Positions 1-9,420 of a DNA stretch of 51,232 bases are shown piece after piece. Below the pieces are notes generated by a model. It ran no database searches. It was not told the origin of the DNA and saw only the letters and a program-made list of their open reading frames with translations. The stretch is taken from NCBI GenBank assembly GCA_017430925.1, contig JAFRMA010000017.1, positions 1 to 51,232 of the forward strand, read 5' to 3'. Within the stretch, counting starts at the first letter, position 1. Every line of letters begins with the position of its first letter. Position numbers and translations under genes: made by a program. The DNA is from Solobacterium sp. Its GTDB lineage: Bacteria > Bacillota_I > Bacilli_A > Erysipelotrichales > Erysipelotrichaceae.

Positions 1-439
1 CATTCTTATGAATGACTTCAAAACGACGCAGAGTGATCTTTTCACCAATGATTGCTACAGCATTGATGAAGTCATCATTCAGAGTTCCGCTTGCTGTAGG
101 AAGAGCAAGTGCAGCTTCGAGATCTGCCGGTTCATTTTTCAGAATCTCATCTGCTACAAGCTCCAGAAGTCCAAGGAATTTATCATTCTTGGCAACGAAG
201 TCTGTTTCGGAGTTGATTTCTACTACAACTGCCTTATTGCCGTCGATTTTAACACGGGTAAGACCTTCAGCCGCAATACGGCCTTCCTTCTTTTCTGCCT
301 TGGCAGCCCCTCTTTTACGCAGCCAGTCGACAGCTGCCGTCATGTCACCGTCGCACTCGACAAGGGCCTTTTTGCAGTCCATCATACCGGCGCCGGTCTG
401 TTCACGTAATTCTTTTACCTGAGCAGCAGTAATTGCCAT
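1..439 (-). CDS. tsf: Translation elongation factor Ts, N-terminal part (runs off the window)
   Basis: EF-Ts recycles EF-Tu by GDP/GTP exchange in the cytoplasm. The visible 146 codons begin [20 protein letters not shown] and continue with the UBA-type N-terminal domain ([13 protein letters not shown], then a WLRKRG segment) and the TDFVAKN motif near residue 80 that contacts EF-Tu. The start at 439 follows a GGAG ribosome-binding site. The gene lies just downstream of rpsB with almost no gap, the classic rpsB-tsf operon, so it should be transcribed from the rpsB promoter. The 3' part is outside the window. Confidence 0.97.
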   Translation of the reverse strand, partial: MAITAAQVKELREQTGAGMMDCKKALVECDGDMTAAVDWLRKRGAAKAEKKEGRIAAEGLTRVKIDGNKAVVVEINSETDFVAKNDKFLGLLELVADEILKNEPADLEAALALPTASGTLNDDFINAVAIIGEKITLRRFEVIHKN

Positions 440-441
440 GA

Positions 442-1407
442 TTATTCTCCTTCCTTTACTGCTTCAGCAGCCGGAGCTGCCGCAGCTTCTTTTACTTCTG
501 TTTCCGCGGGTTTGTTTTCTTCCGCTTTTCTTGCATCCTTACGGAATACACGTCTTTCTCCGTTGTTGTACGGACGACGTTCTCTCTGCTGCTGAGCACG
601 GCGTTCTTCATATCTCTGACGACGCTTTCTCTCGTATTCTGCAGCCTGCTGTTCGACATTGATCATAACATCACTCATGGTGATATCTTCGCTTGCTTCA
701 TCTTCCTGATATGCTGTTTCCAGTACGCCGCCCTTAGCTTCAACGATTGCGTCCGCAATTACGCTGACCATCAGTTTGACAGAACGTACAGCATCATCGT
801 TACAAGGAATCGGATAATCGACTACTGTCGGATCCGCATTGGTATCGATCAGCGCAAATACAGGAATATTCAGTTTCTTCGCTTCAGCTACCGCATTGTG
901 TTCTTCCAGAGGATCTACCACAAATACAGCATCCGGGAGCTTCTTCATTTCCTTGATACCGCCGAGGAAGTTATTCAGACGATCCTTCTTCTTCAGTAAT
1001 CCGGACTGTTCCTTTTTCGTATAAACATTGATCGTTCCGCTTGTTTCCATCTCTTCAATTTCAATCAGTTTCTTGATTGACTTCTGAATGGTACGGAAGT
1101 TTGTCAGAGTTCCACCTAACCATCTCTGGTTGACATAGAAACTGCCGGAACGGATCGCTTCTTCCAGGATCGTTGCCTGCGCCTGTTTCTTTGTGCCGAC
1201 GAACAGAACTTTACCACCCTTTTCGGTGATTTCCTTGATTGCATTGAATGCATCAGTCAGCTGTTCCTGTGTCTTTTCCAGGTCGATGATATATACACCG
1301 TTCTTGGAAGTATAGATGTAGGGACGGAACTTAGGATTCCACTTTCTGGTCTGGTGACCGAAATGAACTCCGTTTTCAAGCATTTTCCTCATTGAAACAA
1401 CAGCCAT
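442..1407 (-). CDS. rpsB: 30S ribosomal protein S2 with long charged C-terminal tail
   Basis: S2 of the small ribosomal subunit, 321 aa from the start [20 protein letters not shown]. The ATG at 1407 is preceded by a GTGAGGT ribosome-binding site, whereas the longer open frame upstream of it is leader RNA. Hallmarks are [20 protein letters not shown] and the [12 protein letters not shown] motif. The S2 core ends near residue 245. It is followed by about 70 residues rich in Arg/Glu, then Ala/Glu/Pro ([17 protein letters not shown], later [14 protein letters not shown]). Bacterial S2 is usually about 230-260 aa, so the tail is an addition. It is followed directly by tsf. Confidence 0.97.
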   Translation of the reverse strand: MAVVSMRKMLENGVHFGHQTRKWNPKFRPYIYTSKNGVYIIDLEKTQEQLTDAFNAIKEITEKGGKVLFVGTKKQAQATILEEAIRSGSFYVNQRWLGGTLTNFRTIQKSIKKLIEIEEMETSGTINVYTKKEQSGLLKKKDRLNNFLGGIKEMKKLPDAVFVVDPLEEHNAVAEAKKLNIPVFALIDTNADPTVVDYPIPCNDDAVRSVKLMVSVIADAIVEAKGGVLETAYQEDEASEDITMSDVMINVEQQAAEYERKRRQRYEERRAQQQRERRPYNNGERRVFRKDARKAEENKPAETEVKEAAAAPAAEAVKEGE

Positions 1408-1558
1408 TTTAATTAACCTCACTTTCCGTTGTTTTCCGCCACAGTTTCGGGCACTACCAACATACCGAACCATGTATGCACGGGGTAATGAATCCACTGT
1501 GTGAGTAGTACATCTCGTGCTGAAAAGCACATAAAAAGAGATGCCGAATAGTAGTATA
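1408..1558 (-). promoter_or_regulatory. rpsB promoter and structured 5' leader
   Basis: A TATACT -10 box lies at 1553-1558, with a weak -35. The transcript would then carry about 140 nt of untranslated leader. It can fold into a bulged stem: CATCTC (1543-1538) pairs with GAGATG (1516-1511) and encloses GTGCT/AGCAC (1530-1526 with 1521-1517) with a 7-nt one-sided bulge. Leaders of this length before rpsB often bind S2 for autoregulation. I see the fold, but the ligand and any match to a known leader family are inference. Confidence 0.5.
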
Positions 1559-1573
1559 TCACAGAATATACAG

Positions 1574-1596
1574 AAAAAGATAGTATTATTTCTATC
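1574..1596 (-). terminator. Weak AT-rich terminator after xerC
   Basis: On the minus strand GATAG (1596-1592) pairs with CTATC (1583-1579) across an 8-nt AT loop and is followed by five T. The stem is short and weak, so readthrough into rpsB is possible. Confidence 0.45.
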
Positions 1597-1613
1597 TCTT
1601 TCCGTTCTTTTTT

Positions 1614-2537
1614 CTAATCTTTTCTGCGTGTATGAGGGTGAGCTTTATCAATCACCTGGCGCAGTTTATCCGTAGTCACATGCGTATAGATCTGTGTCGT
1701 GGAGAGATTCTCGTGACCCAGCAATTCCTGGACGATACGCAGATCGGCGCCGTTATCCAGCAGATGTGTCGCAAACGAATGTCTTAACATATGGGGATGG
1801 ACATGGATCGGGAGACCGGCCTTTTCCGCGCTCTGGTCAATAATCATCTGGATGGCCCTGGCAGTAATCGGTTTCCCCTTCTGGCTGACAAAGAGTATCC
1901 CGTGTTCAGGTTTATCCTCCATGAAGACAGGACGAGAAGAATGCAGATACAGGTCGATCAGCTGACCGCAGCGCTTGTAGAAAGGCACCATACGTTCCTT
2001 GCTTTCCTTGCCGAGTACCACCAGATAGTGTTCCGGCAGATTGATCCGGGGAATTTCCAAACCTGCGCATTCCGACACACGCAGACCACAGGCGTAGATC
2101 GTCTCAATGATACAACGGTCACGGATATCGACAGGATCACTCAGGTCAAAACTGTTCAGGATCCTCTCCATCTGTTCAAACGTCAGGTATTCCGGCAGTT
2201 TACGCCTTTCACTGGTTCCTTTGAATACCTTAACCGGATTATTCTCTATTCCTTCGTATTTGTTCAGATAGCGGTAAAACGATCGCAGTGAAGAAAGATT
2301 GCGGGAATAACTGGCATTAGATAAAGGTTTACCTCCAATCACTCCTGTACGCAATTCGGTAACATACTGGCTGACATGTGCTTTTGTGACATCTTCAAAC
2401 GAAGTGATTTCCTGTTCCTGAAGCCACGTGATAAAGCGTCCGACATCCCGGCGGTAAGCATCCCCCGTATCTTCGGAACCAGTACGTGAAATCATGATAT
2501 GCGCGATAAAGCGATCCAGAGATTCCTCAAAGTTCAT
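1614..2537 (-). CDS. xerC: Tyrosine recombinase XerC
   Basis: Site-specific recombinase that resolves chromosome dimers at dif together with a XerD partner. 307 aa. N-terminal SAM-like domain (residues 1-90), catalytic domain from about 110. Catalytic residues visible in order: Arg in ACGLRVSE, Lys in LGKESKERM, HxxR in [12 protein letters not shown], His in [11 protein letters not shown] and nucleophile Tyr in IYTHV. The start overlaps the end of trmFO by 11 nt. Position next to trmFO-topA matches codV (xerC) of Bacillus rather than a phage integrase. XerC versus XerD rests on this context. Confidence 0.9.
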   Translation of the reverse strand: MNFEESLDRFIAHIMISRTGSEDTGDAYRRDVGRFITWLQEQEITSFEDVTKAHVSQYVTELRTGVIGGKPLSNASYSRNLSSLRSFYRYLNKYEGIENNPVKVFKGTSERRKLPEYLTFEQMERILNSFDLSDPVDIRDRCIIETIYACGLRVSECAGLEIPRINLPEHYLVVLGKESKERMVPFYKRCGQLIDLYLHSSRPVFMEDKPEHGILFVSQKGKPITARAIQMIIDQSAEKAGLPIHVHPHMLRHSFATHLLDNGADLRIVQELLGHENLSTTQIYTHVTTDKLRQVIDKAHPHTRRKD

Positions 2538-3819
2538 ATTCTTCCTTCATCTCTTTCAGAATAGCCAGGGACTGCGGAGCATACGCATCCTTGCGCTCTT
2601 TTTTCTTCACATTTTCCTTCAGGTTCATGATCCCGAAATTGGCATTCATCGGCTGAAAATTCTCCGCGGAAGCGTGTGAAACGTAATAGGACATCGCTCC
2701 GATCATCGTATACGGACCCGGGCAGAACATCTTCTGTCCCTTCAGGTAACGTGCCATATTGATTCCTGCCAGTAATCCGCTGGCTGTACTTTCAACATAA
2801 CCTTCCACACCGGTGATCTGTCCGGCAAAGAACAGATCCCCGCGTAATCTGCACTGGTAACTCTCATTCAGGCATTGTGGTGAGTTGATGTAGGAATTTC
2901 TGTGCATGACCCCGTAGCGGATGATTTCCGCATGTTCCAGTCCCGGAATCATATGGATGATTTCTTTCTGGGCAGGCCAGGTCAGATGAGTCTGAAAACC
3001 AACCAGATTAAACGCGGACGCGACCGCGTCTTCTTTCCGCAGCTGTACGACTGCATATGGACGTTTACCGTCTTTTTCCAGTCCCACAGGCTTCATCGGG
3101 CCAAACAACAACGTCTGTCTGCCCCGCTTGGCCATGACTTCAAAAGGCATACACCCTTCAAAGTAAACTTCTTTCTCAAATGCTTTGATCGGTACGGTAT
3201 CCGCATTGATCACCGCATCATAAAAACTCTCAAATTCTTCTTTATTCATCGGGCAGTTAACGTAATCTGCCGTTCCCTTATCATAACGTGATTTCCAGTA
3301 AGCCTTGGTGAAATCAATAGAATCCGCGGTAACGATCGGAGCTTCCGCATCATAAAAGTAACAATACTGTTCCTGCAGTAATTCCTTGACGGAATTCATC
3401 AGATCATCGGAAGTCAGCGGACCGGTCGCAACGATCACCGGACCATCCGGGATCTTCTTCTGTTCTTCTTCAACGACTTCAATCAGCGGATGTGTACGAA
3501 TGACCTGTGTCACCGCATCCGAAAACTTATGCCTGTCTACTGCCAGAGCACTGCCTGCCGGCACCTGATGTTCATCCGCCTTGGCCATGATCAAAGAATC
3601 CAGAAAACGCATTTCTTCCTTGAGCAGACCACAGGCATTGTTCAAGGCGTTGGAACGCAGTGAGTTGGAACATACCAGTTCCGCAAACTGATCAGAAACA
3701 TGGGCCGGAGATTTCTTCTTCGGCTTCATCTCCACCAGTCTTACCCGGATACCACGTCTGGCCAATTGCCAGGCTGCTTCACATCCTGCCAGACCTGCAC
3801 CGACTACTGTTACGATCAT
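2527..3819 (-). CDS. trmFO: FAD/folate-dependent tRNA (uracil-54-C5)-methyltransferase
   Basis: TrmFO makes ribothymidine at tRNA position 54, taking the methylene group from 5,10-methylene-tetrahydrofolate with reduced FAD. 430 aa, the usual length. The N-terminal dinucleotide-binding motif [15 protein letters not shown] is followed by the GidA-like conserved stretches [25 protein letters not shown] and [12 protein letters not shown], and the C-terminal [12 protein letters not shown] segment. The ATG overlaps the topA stop as ATGA, and its end overlaps xerC by 11 nt, so topA-trmFO-xerC should be translationally coupled. Confidence 0.97.
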   Translation of the reverse strand: MIVTVVGAGLAGCEAAWQLARRGIRVRLVEMKPKKKSPAHVSDQFAELVCSNSLRSNALNNACGLLKEEMRFLDSLIMAKADEHQVPAGSALAVDRHKFSDAVTQVIRTHPLIEVVEEEQKKIPDGPVIVATGPLTSDDLMNSVKELLQEQYCYFYDAEAPIVTADSIDFTKAYWKSRYDKGTADYVNCPMNKEEFESFYDAVINADTVPIKAFEKEVYFEGCMPFEVMAKRGRQTLLFGPMKPVGLEKDGKRPYAVVQLRKEDAVASAFNLVGFQTHLTWPAQKEIIHMIPGLEHAEIIRYGVMHRNSYINSPQCLNESYQCRLRGDLFFAGQITGVEGYVESTASGLLAGINMARYLKGQKMFCPGPYTMIGAMSYYVSHASAENFQPMNANFGIMNLKENVKKKERKDAYAPQSLAILKEMKEEYEL

Positions 3820-5861
3820 GATCTGCGGCTGCCTCTTCTTGTTGTACGTTTACGTGTTGTATTCGGCTTAGCTTCAATCGGTTCCCCTTCTATCGTTTCC
3901 ATATGACGGCATTTCGGGAAATTGGAACAGCCAAGGAAGTATGTGCCGTAGCGGCTCTTACGCTTCAGTAATTCACCGCCGCATTCCGGACAGACCTTTC
4001 CTGTAGGTTCTGCTTTTTCCTTGGTTTCATCTTCCAGCTGACGTGTATATCTGCACTTCGGGAAGTTCCCGCAGGAGATGAATTTACCGAAACGGCCGGT
4101 ACGGTAGACCAGTTCTCCGCCGCATTCCGGACAGATTTCTCCGGTCTTCTCCGGCTGGATCTTCTCCATGTTTTCATAGGCTTTATTCAGCAGTGGCGTA
4201 AACTTATCCCAGAAGTTCTGCAATACATTTACTTCATCCGCGTTTCCTTCCGCGATATCATCCAGCCTGCTCTCCATCTGCGCGGTATATTTCACGTTGA
4301 TAATACTGGAAAAGAATTCATCTAGTTTCTCTACGGTCAGTTTCCCCTGTTCTGTCGGGAAGAATACCTTGGTCTTACCGGAAGCAGAAGACTTTTCCAG
4401 CGAACAATATCCTCTTTCCTGAATCGTATCAATGATCATCGCATAGGTAGAAGGTCTTCCGATTCCTTCTTCTTCCATCTGACGGATCAATCTGGCTTCG
4501 GTATATCTTGCGGGTGGTTCGGTAAAGTGCTGATTACACTTCAGTTCGGAAGCTGTCAGTTCTTCTCCCTGGATCAATGCCGGAAGAATGATATCCTTAC
4601 CGGAGTCATACTCTCCGTAGACTTTCAGCCATCCGTCAAATACCATCCGGCTTCCGGTAGCAGTAAAGTCATAGATGCCCTGACTCAGGGTCACACCGGC
4701 ACTGTTATAACGGGCAGGAGCCATCAAGGATGCCAGAGCTCTGGCATAGATCAGTTTATATAAACGATACTGCTCACTGGTAAGATGACTCTTGATCTTC
4801 TCCGGATGATGGTTGATGTTTGTCGGGCGGATCGCTTCGTGGGCATCCTGGGCGTTGGCATCGTTGCTGACACGGTAATATCCCAGATACGGCTTACCGA
4901 ATTCCTGCGTGATATACGCCTGCGCAGAACGTACATACACATCAGATAAACGTGTACTGTCGGTACGCATATAGGTGATCAGACCTTCTTCACCGTTGCC
5001 TATATCTACGCCTTCATAGAGTTTCTGCGCAACGGCCATGGTTCTCTTGGCAGAAAAACCAAGTTTTGTGGAAGCTTCCTGCTGAAGTGTGGAAGTAATA
5101 AACGGCTTGAACGCAGCACGTTTTCTCTCTGCTTCCTTGACTTCGCTGACAGTGAAAGGTCCCTGGCACTCGTCATAGACTTTCTGTGCTTCTTCACCGG
5201 TATGCAGTTCTGCCTTTTCACCGTTGATTCTTGCCAGAGATGCTTCAAATACGGTACCATCCTTGACAAACTTTCCGTCAATTGACCAGTATTCTTCCGG
5301 TGTGAAGGCTTCGATTTCCTTTTCTCTCTCCACGATCAGTTTCAAAGCTACGGATTGCACACGGCCGGCAGACTTGGATTTGATCTTGCTGTTCAGCAGC
5401 TTGGATAGCTTGAAACCGATAATACGATCAAGAATACGTCTGGTTTCCTGGGAATGAACCAGGTCCATGTCTATGGCTCGTGGATGCTCAAACGCTTCCT
5501 TGACAGCGTTCTGGGTGATTTCGTGGAACGTGACACGGTCGGCCTCGGTCTCGGACAATCCGAGTTCATCTGCCAGATGCCATGAGATTGCTTCTCCTTC
5601 ACGGTCCGGGTCGGTTGCCAGATAGATACTGTCTGCCTTGGCAGCTCTCTTCTTCAGGTCATTGACTACATCGGTCTTATCCCTGGATACTTCATACGTA
5701 GGATGAAAACCATTCTCTACATCGATACCCAGTCCATCTTTCCCCTTGATTGCCAGATCACGGATATGACCCTTACTGGATACGACCGTATAGTCATTCC
5801 CAAGATATTTCTGAATCGTCTTCGATTTGGAAGGTGATTCCACTATTACCAGTTTTTTCAT
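3816..5861 (-). CDS. topA: DNA topoisomerase I (type IA)
   Basis: Relaxes negative supercoils by single-strand passage. 681 aa. TOPRIM domain at the N terminus ([13 protein letters not shown], then the acidic [13 protein letters not shown] motif). The catalytic Tyr lies in [14 protein letters not shown] near residue 297. Two C-terminal four-cysteine zinc ribbons ([18 protein letters not shown] and [18 protein letters not shown]) lie between about residues 575 and 660, and the protein ends in an Arg/Lys-rich tail. The start is preceded by GAAGAGGTAATT. It lies 40 nt after dprA, the usual Bacillota order. Confidence 0.98.
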   Translation of the reverse strand: MKKLVIVESPSKSKTIQKYLGNDYTVVSSKGHIRDLAIKGKDGLGIDVENGFHPTYEVSRDKTDVVNDLKKRAAKADSIYLATDPDREGEAISWHLADELGLSETEADRVTFHEITQNAVKEAFEHPRAIDMDLVHSQETRRILDRIIGFKLSKLLNSKIKSKSAGRVQSVALKLIVEREKEIEAFTPEEYWSIDGKFVKDGTVFEASLARINGEKAELHTGEEAQKVYDECQGPFTVSEVKEAERKRAAFKPFITSTLQQEASTKLGFSAKRTMAVAQKLYEGVDIGNGEEGLITYMRTDSTRLSDVYVRSAQAYITQEFGKPYLGYYRVSNDANAQDAHEAIRPTNINHHPEKIKSHLTSEQYRLYKLIYARALASLMAPARYNSAGVTLSQGIYDFTATGSRMVFDGWLKVYGEYDSGKDIILPALIQGEELTASELKCNQHFTEPPARYTEARLIRQMEEEGIGRPSTYAMIIDTIQERGYCSLEKSSASGKTKVFFPTEQGKLTVEKLDEFFSSIINVKYTAQMESRLDDIAEGNADEVNVLQNFWDKFTPLLNKAYENMEKIQPEKTGEICPECGGELVYRTGRFGKFISCGNFPKCRYTRQLEDETKEKAEPTGKVCPECGGELLKRKSRYGTYFLGCSNFPKCRHMETIEGEPIEAKPNTTRKRTTRRGSRRS

Positions 5862-5901
5862 AATTACCTCTTCAGTAAACAGATTATAGGATATCTTATC
5901 T

Positions 5902-6654
5902 TCATATTCTTTGACAAGACCCTAAATCTTCAAGTTGCGCAAAATCATACAGGATCATCGCTCCCTGTGAAATCAGTTTATTACACCCTTCTCCTGCTTC
6001 TGACATGAACGGATGCGGCACACAATAGACATCCCTGCTCAGGTTGATGGCCTCATTGACCGTATGCATCGTACCGCTTTTACAGGCTGCCTGGGTGACG
6101 ATCACTGCTCTTCCCAGAGCCGCAAGAATGCGGTTACGCCAGGGAAAATGTTTCTTACGTACTCCGGTATCCGGAGGATATTCACTGAGGATCAGGTGAT
6201 TATGCATGGCTCTGTAGAGATCCTGGTTTTCTTTGGGATATTGTACGCTGAGACTGCTGCCGATGACACCGATCGTCTTTCCTCCGCATCGTATGGCTGT
6301 ATGATGCACCAGAGCATCCACGCCTTTGGCTAAACCTGAGATCATGACATAATTCAGGCATAACCTGGTAGTGATCTCCCTGGTAACCTGAATACCATAA
6401 TCATCAGGATTCCGTGACCCTACAACCGTAACTCCTTCCCTTTTTAATAAAGAGGTATCTCCCTGATAGTAGATGACCCATGGCGGAAAACGCAGTTCTT
6501 TCAGTGACTGCGGATAGATATCATCGTAAATTGTAAAGTAGGATGCCTGCGGTACATTTCCTGGTTTTTCGTGATTTCTTACAGCTTCCGCAATCCTTGA
6601 CCAGTCTCCTTCGTATTTCAGTGAATAAGATGCCAGTATTTCTTGTTTGTTCAT
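5902..6654 (-). CDS. dprA: DNA-processing protein DprA, short form
   Basis: DprA/Smf binds incoming single-stranded DNA and loads RecA. 250 aa from the ATG at 6654, chosen because GGAGG lies 5 nt upstream and because the longer open frame (TTG at 6708) runs through a terminator hairpin. The Rossmann-like core is complete: VTVVGSRNPDDYG, ISGLAKGVDALVHHTAI, IGVIGSSLSVQYPKEN, LILSEYPPDT, FPWRNRILAALG and CKSGTMHTVNEA. Only about 60 residues precede the core and nothing resembling the C-terminal winged-helix domain follows, so it is shorter than most DprA proteins (about 290-370 aa). Confidence 0.93.
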   Translation of the reverse strand: MNKQEILASYSLKYEGDWSRIAEAVRNHEKPGNVPQASYFTIYDDIYPQSLKELRFPPWVIYYQGDTSLLKREGVTVVGSRNPDDYGIQVTREITTRLCLNYVMISGLAKGVDALVHHTAIRCGGKTIGVIGSSLSVQYPKENQDLYRAMHNHLILSEYPPDTGVRKKHFPWRNRILAALGRAVIVTQAACKSGTMHTVNEAINLSRDVYCVPHPFMSEAGEGCNKLISQGAMILYDFAQLEDLGSCQRI

Positions 6655-6684
6655 AGTACCTCCATACATCTTATACACGGAAAT

Positions 6685-6707
6685 AAAAGAACTCCCTGAG
6701 GAGTTCA
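6685..6707 (-). terminator. Intrinsic terminator of rnhB
   Basis: On the minus strand GAACTCC, loop TCA, GGGAGTTC is followed by TTTTATTT. The TGA stop of rnhB forms the base of the stem. It separates lepB-rbgA-rnhB from dprA-topA-trmFO-xerC. A TATAAG box about 15 nt further on could restart transcription for dprA. Confidence 0.8.
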
Positions 6708-7322
6708 AAATAAAGTCTGTTGTCTGGCTGCTACAGGACCATAACTGCGTCTGTGGATCGGTGTTATACCCAGACGGTCAATCGCTTCCAGGTGTTCCTT
6801 TGTCGGATATCCCTTGTGTTTCGCAAAGCCGTAACCGGGATAGATCTTATCGTATTCCACCATCAGGCGGTCTCTGGTCACCTTCGCAAGGATCGAAGCC
6901 GCCGCTATTGATACACTCTTCTGGTCACCTTTTACCAGCGGAATCACTGTTTTGTCCATGTCCAGGGGCATGGCATCGGTAAGTACGATCTCGGCAGGAA
7001 GATCACCGGCAATTTCCAGCATACTCTTCTGTGTTGCCCGGTAGATGTTCAGACGGTCGATCTCTTCCGGTTCCACAAGCTTGATCTCATAATACAGCGC
7101 ATCTTCCAGGATCCAGTCGTACAGCTCTTCTCTTTTCTTTTCCGTCAGTGCCTTGGAATCATAGATCAGCGGATTTTCATCCCCGATCTCAAAGACAACG
7201 CCGGCAACACATAGAGGGCCTGCCAGAGGACCTCTTCCCGCCTCATCAATACCGACAATGTATTTATATTCCTGCCAGTATTGATGTTCATACTCATTCG
7301 GACAAATCTTATTCTTTTTCAT
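6705..7322 (-). CDS. rnhB: Ribonuclease HII
   Basis: Cleaves RNA in RNA-DNA hybrids and at single ribonucleotides embedded in DNA. 205 aa. The signature VGIDEAGRGPLAGPLCVAGV carries the first Asp-Glu metal ligands. Further acidic residues are in VLTDAMPLD and VEYDKIYPGYGFAKHKGY. The start has GGAGA about 7 nt upstream, and the gene overlaps the end of rbgA by 14 nt, so it is coupled to it as in Bacillus (ylqF-rnhB). Family assignment is certain. Confidence 0.97.
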   Translation of the reverse strand: MKKNKICPNEYEHQYWQEYKYIVGIDEAGRGPLAGPLCVAGVVFEIGDENPLIYDSKALTEKKREELYDWILEDALYYEIKLVEPEEIDRLNIYRATQKSMLEIAGDLPAEIVLTDAMPLDMDKTVIPLVKGDQKSVSIAAASILAKVTRDRLMVEYDKIYPGYGFAKHKGYPTKEHLEAIDRLGITPIHRRSYGPVAARQQTLF

Positions 7323-8178
7323 CGGGATTCTCCAGTGTCAGTCTGCCGATCTTTCCCCTGCGGAATTCACGCAGGAAGAGAATCGCTGCTCTCTCTTCAT
7401 CCGGAAGATCGTTTTCCTTACGCAGATTACGGCTTTCAGCGATCTTTCCCAGTTTATCTTCACGGGAGGACTGTTCATCCATACCGTATTCTTTCTCGAG
7501 GTTTCCGGGATACAGAAGACAGATCTGGTCAATCGTCACACCGGTTATTTCCTTCAGGTCAAGAATGTCTTCCTTGATCGCTCCGGTCGCAGCCAGAAAT
7601 ACCGCTGTCTTGTGGTCATCAAACTTCGGCCACAGCACACCCGGGGTATCCAGAATATCCAGCGTCTTCCCGCAGTGGATCCAGGATAAAGAACGTGTAA
7701 CACCCGGCTTATCTTCCGTCTTGGCCACAGTTTTTCCGGCAATCCTGTTGATCATCGTACTCTTTCCGGAATTCGGTATACCGCACACCATTGCCCGCAT
7801 GGCCCTGGGACGTATACCCCGGGAGATCATTTTCTGACGTTTTGGTTCGGTCAGCTTCATACAGGCATCGATGATCTGTTTTTTCGCTGAAGTATCATGC
7901 GCAAGATCCAATGCCAGTACATCCTGGGAAGCGGATTTCAATGTCCGGATCCACTCCTGTGTCTTTTCCGGATCCGCAAGATCTGCCTTCGATAAAATAA
8001 TCAGCCGCGGACGTTCTCCGATCAGCTGATCCAATACCGGATTCTTGCTAGCCTGAGGAATTCTGGCATCCCGGATCTCAATGACCATGTCAGCCGCCTT
8101 GAGATGCTCAGCCATATCTCTCCTGGCTTTCTCCATATGCCCTGGATACCAGTTTATCGTTGTCTTGTTCTCACTCAT
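7309..8178 (-). CDS. rbgA: Ribosome biogenesis GTPase RbgA (YlqF)
   Basis: Circularly permuted GTPase needed for late assembly of the 50S subunit. 289 aa. It starts with the typical NWYPGHMEKARRDM, followed by the G-motifs in permuted order: G4 (LSKADL) near residue 60, G1 (CGIPNSGKSTMIN) near 130 and G3 (LDTPGVLWPKF) near 175. The C-terminal ANTAR-like helical domain follows and ends in a basic region. Only 4 nt separate it from lepB and the Shine-Dalgarno sequence is weak, so reinitiation after lepB is likely. Confidence 0.96.
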   Translation of the reverse strand: MSENKTTINWYPGHMEKARRDMAEHLKAADMVIEIRDARIPQASKNPVLDQLIGERPRLIILSKADLADPEKTQEWIRTLKSASQDVLALDLAHDTSAKKQIIDACMKLTEPKRQKMISRGIRPRAMRAMVCGIPNSGKSTMINRIAGKTVAKTEDKPGVTRSLSWIHCGKTLDILDTPGVLWPKFDDHKTAVFLAATGAIKEDILDLKEITGVTIDQICLLYPGNLEKEYGMDEQSSREDKLGKIAESRNLRKENDLPDEERAAILFLREFRRGKIGRLTLENPDEKE

Positions 8179-8182
8179 GGGT

Positions 8183-8716
8183 TTACCAATTCACCACACC
8201 AAAATATTGAAACGGATACAGGACCAGGATTCCCTTGCCGGATACCTGTGACTGCTTAAACGGTCCGTAATACCGGGAATCCTTACTTACAGGACGATTA
8301 TCTCCAAGACAGTAATACTCATTATCTTTCAGCGTAAATGCAGGGATATCATTGGTAACGATCCCGTCAGCCAGGAAAGGTTCTTCCACAGCTGTTCCGT
8401 TAATGTACAGTGTACCTTCTTTATACTCCACGGTTTCCCCGGGCAGACCAATGAGTCTCTTCACCAGGTACTCTTTCGGTTCATCCAGACGCAGGATCAC
8501 AATGTCAAAACGCTCAGCACCCCCAAGACGATAACCAATCGTATTGGAGAAGCCTACCGAACCAGGCTGTAATGTCGGAAACATGGATGTGCCCTGTACC
8601 TGTACAGGACGGATGATAAACGTTGCCGTAACGAAAAATACCGCAAAGCTCCAGAACAGAGTTTTGAAGAAATCACCTGCATCACTTTCCGTGGGTTTTT
8701 TCATTTCCTTTGTCAT
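8183..8716 (-). CDS. lepB: Signal peptidase I
   Basis: Membrane-anchored serine protease that removes signal peptides on the outer face of the membrane. 177 aa from the ATG at 8716 (MTKEMKKPTES); the extra codons upstream use TTG and have no ribosome-binding site. One transmembrane helix spans roughly residues 19-40. The catalytic Ser is in VQGTSMFPTLQPGS, the catalytic Lys in YLVKRLIGLPGE, and the box-E motif GDNRPVSKDSRYYG is intact. It sits between rplS and rbgA as in several Bacillota. Confidence 0.95.
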   Translation of the reverse strand: MTKEMKKPTESDAGDFFKTLFWSFAVFFVTATFIIRPVQVQGTSMFPTLQPGSVGFSNTIGYRLGGAERFDIVILRLDEPKEYLVKRLIGLPGETVEYKEGTLYINGTAVEEPFLADGIVTNDIPAFTLKDNEYYCLGDNRPVSKDSRYYGPFKQSQVSGKGILVLYPFQYFGVVNW

Positions 8717-8727
8717 AATCCTATAAT

Positions 8728-8764
8728 ACAAAATATAAGCCCTGTCTGCACAGGGCTCTTTTTC
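8728..8764 (-). terminator. Terminator between rplS and lepB
   Basis: AGCCCTG and CAGGGCT (8738-8744 and 8751-8757) form a GC-rich hairpin. On the minus strand it is followed by TTATATTTTG, an imperfect T tract, so rplS transcripts probably end here only in part and lepB-rbgA-rnhB receives readthrough. Confidence 0.7.
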
Positions 8765-8765
8765 A

Positions 8766-9119
8766 TTACTTCTTACGATCTTCTTTAATACGAGCGTTCT
8801 TCGCGGACAGACCTCTTAAGTATGTCAGTTTAGCTCTGCGTACTTTACCGCGGCGGGTAACTTCAATGTGATCGATAATCGGTGAATGTACCGGGAATGT
8901 TCTTTCTACGCCGATACCGCCGGAAATCTTTCTTACTGTGAAGGAAGCTCCGATACCACCGTTGTTTCTGGCAATAACAACACCCTCAAACATCTGAATA
9001 CGGGACTTTTCGCCTTCCTTGATACGTACATACACTCTTACTGTGTCACCGGCTTTGAAGTTCGGGACATCATTACGCATCTGTTCCTTTGTGATTTTTT
9101 CTACCAAATCCAATTTCAT
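8766..9119 (-). CDS. rplS: 50S ribosomal protein L19
   Basis: L19, located at the subunit interface. 117 aa, normal length. The family core is complete: [47 protein letters not shown] and the C-terminal [12 protein letters not shown]. Start preceded by GGAGAAGAAAG. In most Bacillota rplS follows trmD directly. Here it is separated from both trmD genes by about 3-5 kb and has its own promoter. Confidence 0.98.
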   Translation of the reverse strand: MKLDLVEKITKEQMRNDVPNFKAGDTVRVYVRIKEGEKSRIQMFEGVVIARNNGGIGASFTVRKISGGIGVERTFPVHSPIIDHIEVTRRGKVRRAKLTYLRGLSAKNARIKEDRKK

Positions 9120-9228
9120 CTTTCTTCTCCTTTTATCAATTGATCAACTGCTCTTAGCCAAATCTGCCAGCGGAACAGAGACGCACATAGTGCCTAAAGA
9201 TAATAGCACAGTTTATCGGATAGAACAA
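9120..9228 (-). promoter_or_regulatory. rplS promoter and leader (possible L19 leader)
   Basis: Strong promoter on the minus strand: -35 TTGTTC (9228-9223), 17-nt spacer, -10 TATTAT (9205-9200) preceded by TG as an extended -10. The roughly 75-nt leader contains a GCAC-TAT-GTGC hairpin near its 5' end and the self-complementary TTGATCAA before the AGGAG. Bacillota often have an L19-binding leader here. Placing this one in that family is a guess without covariance data. Confidence 0.6.
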
Positions 9229-9346
9229 GCAGAAAATAAAGGTCTTTGTATGACAGCGCACCGCATGGAATCTGAGCTGTCAGTATCCAGGAAAAACCGT
9301 CAGAAAACAATACCAGATCATCCTTTCAAGTATACATCCATTATTA

Positions 9347-9375
9347 TTGTTTAATAGTAGTATTCGAAGTAAAAT
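9347..9375 (+). promoter_or_regulatory. Promoter of the QueC-like/permease cassette
   Basis: -35 TTGTTT (9347-9352), 17-nt spacer, -10 TAAAAT (9370-9375). It is divergent from the rplS promoter. The rest of the 120-nt gap between the two promoters shows no gene. Confidence 0.6.
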
Positions 9376-9387
9376 AAATGCAATTAG

Positions 9388-9408
9388 ATCAAAGTCTTTT
9401 ACTTTGAT
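9388..9408 (+). promoter_or_regulatory. Perfect hairpin just before the ribosome-binding site
   Basis: ATCAAAGT (9388-9395), loop CTTTT, ACTTTGAT (9401-9408) form an uninterrupted 8-bp stem two bases before AAGGAG. It lies inside the predicted 5' UTR and lacks a following T tract. It could be an mRNA element controlling translation or a DNA operator; the sequence alone cannot distinguish these. Confidence 0.55.
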
Positions 9409-9420
9409 AAGGAGAAAAAA

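Noticed and set aside
1614..2537. Phage or transposon integrase
   Set aside because: The tyrosine recombinase sits in the conserved topA-trmFO-xerC order and overlaps trmFO, which fits housekeeping XerC; no attachment-site repeats or phage genes are nearby.
6655..6708. TTG start for dprA overlapping rnhB by 4 nt
   Set aside because: It would translate through the rnhB terminator hairpin; ATG 6654 has a strong GGAGG at the right spacing.
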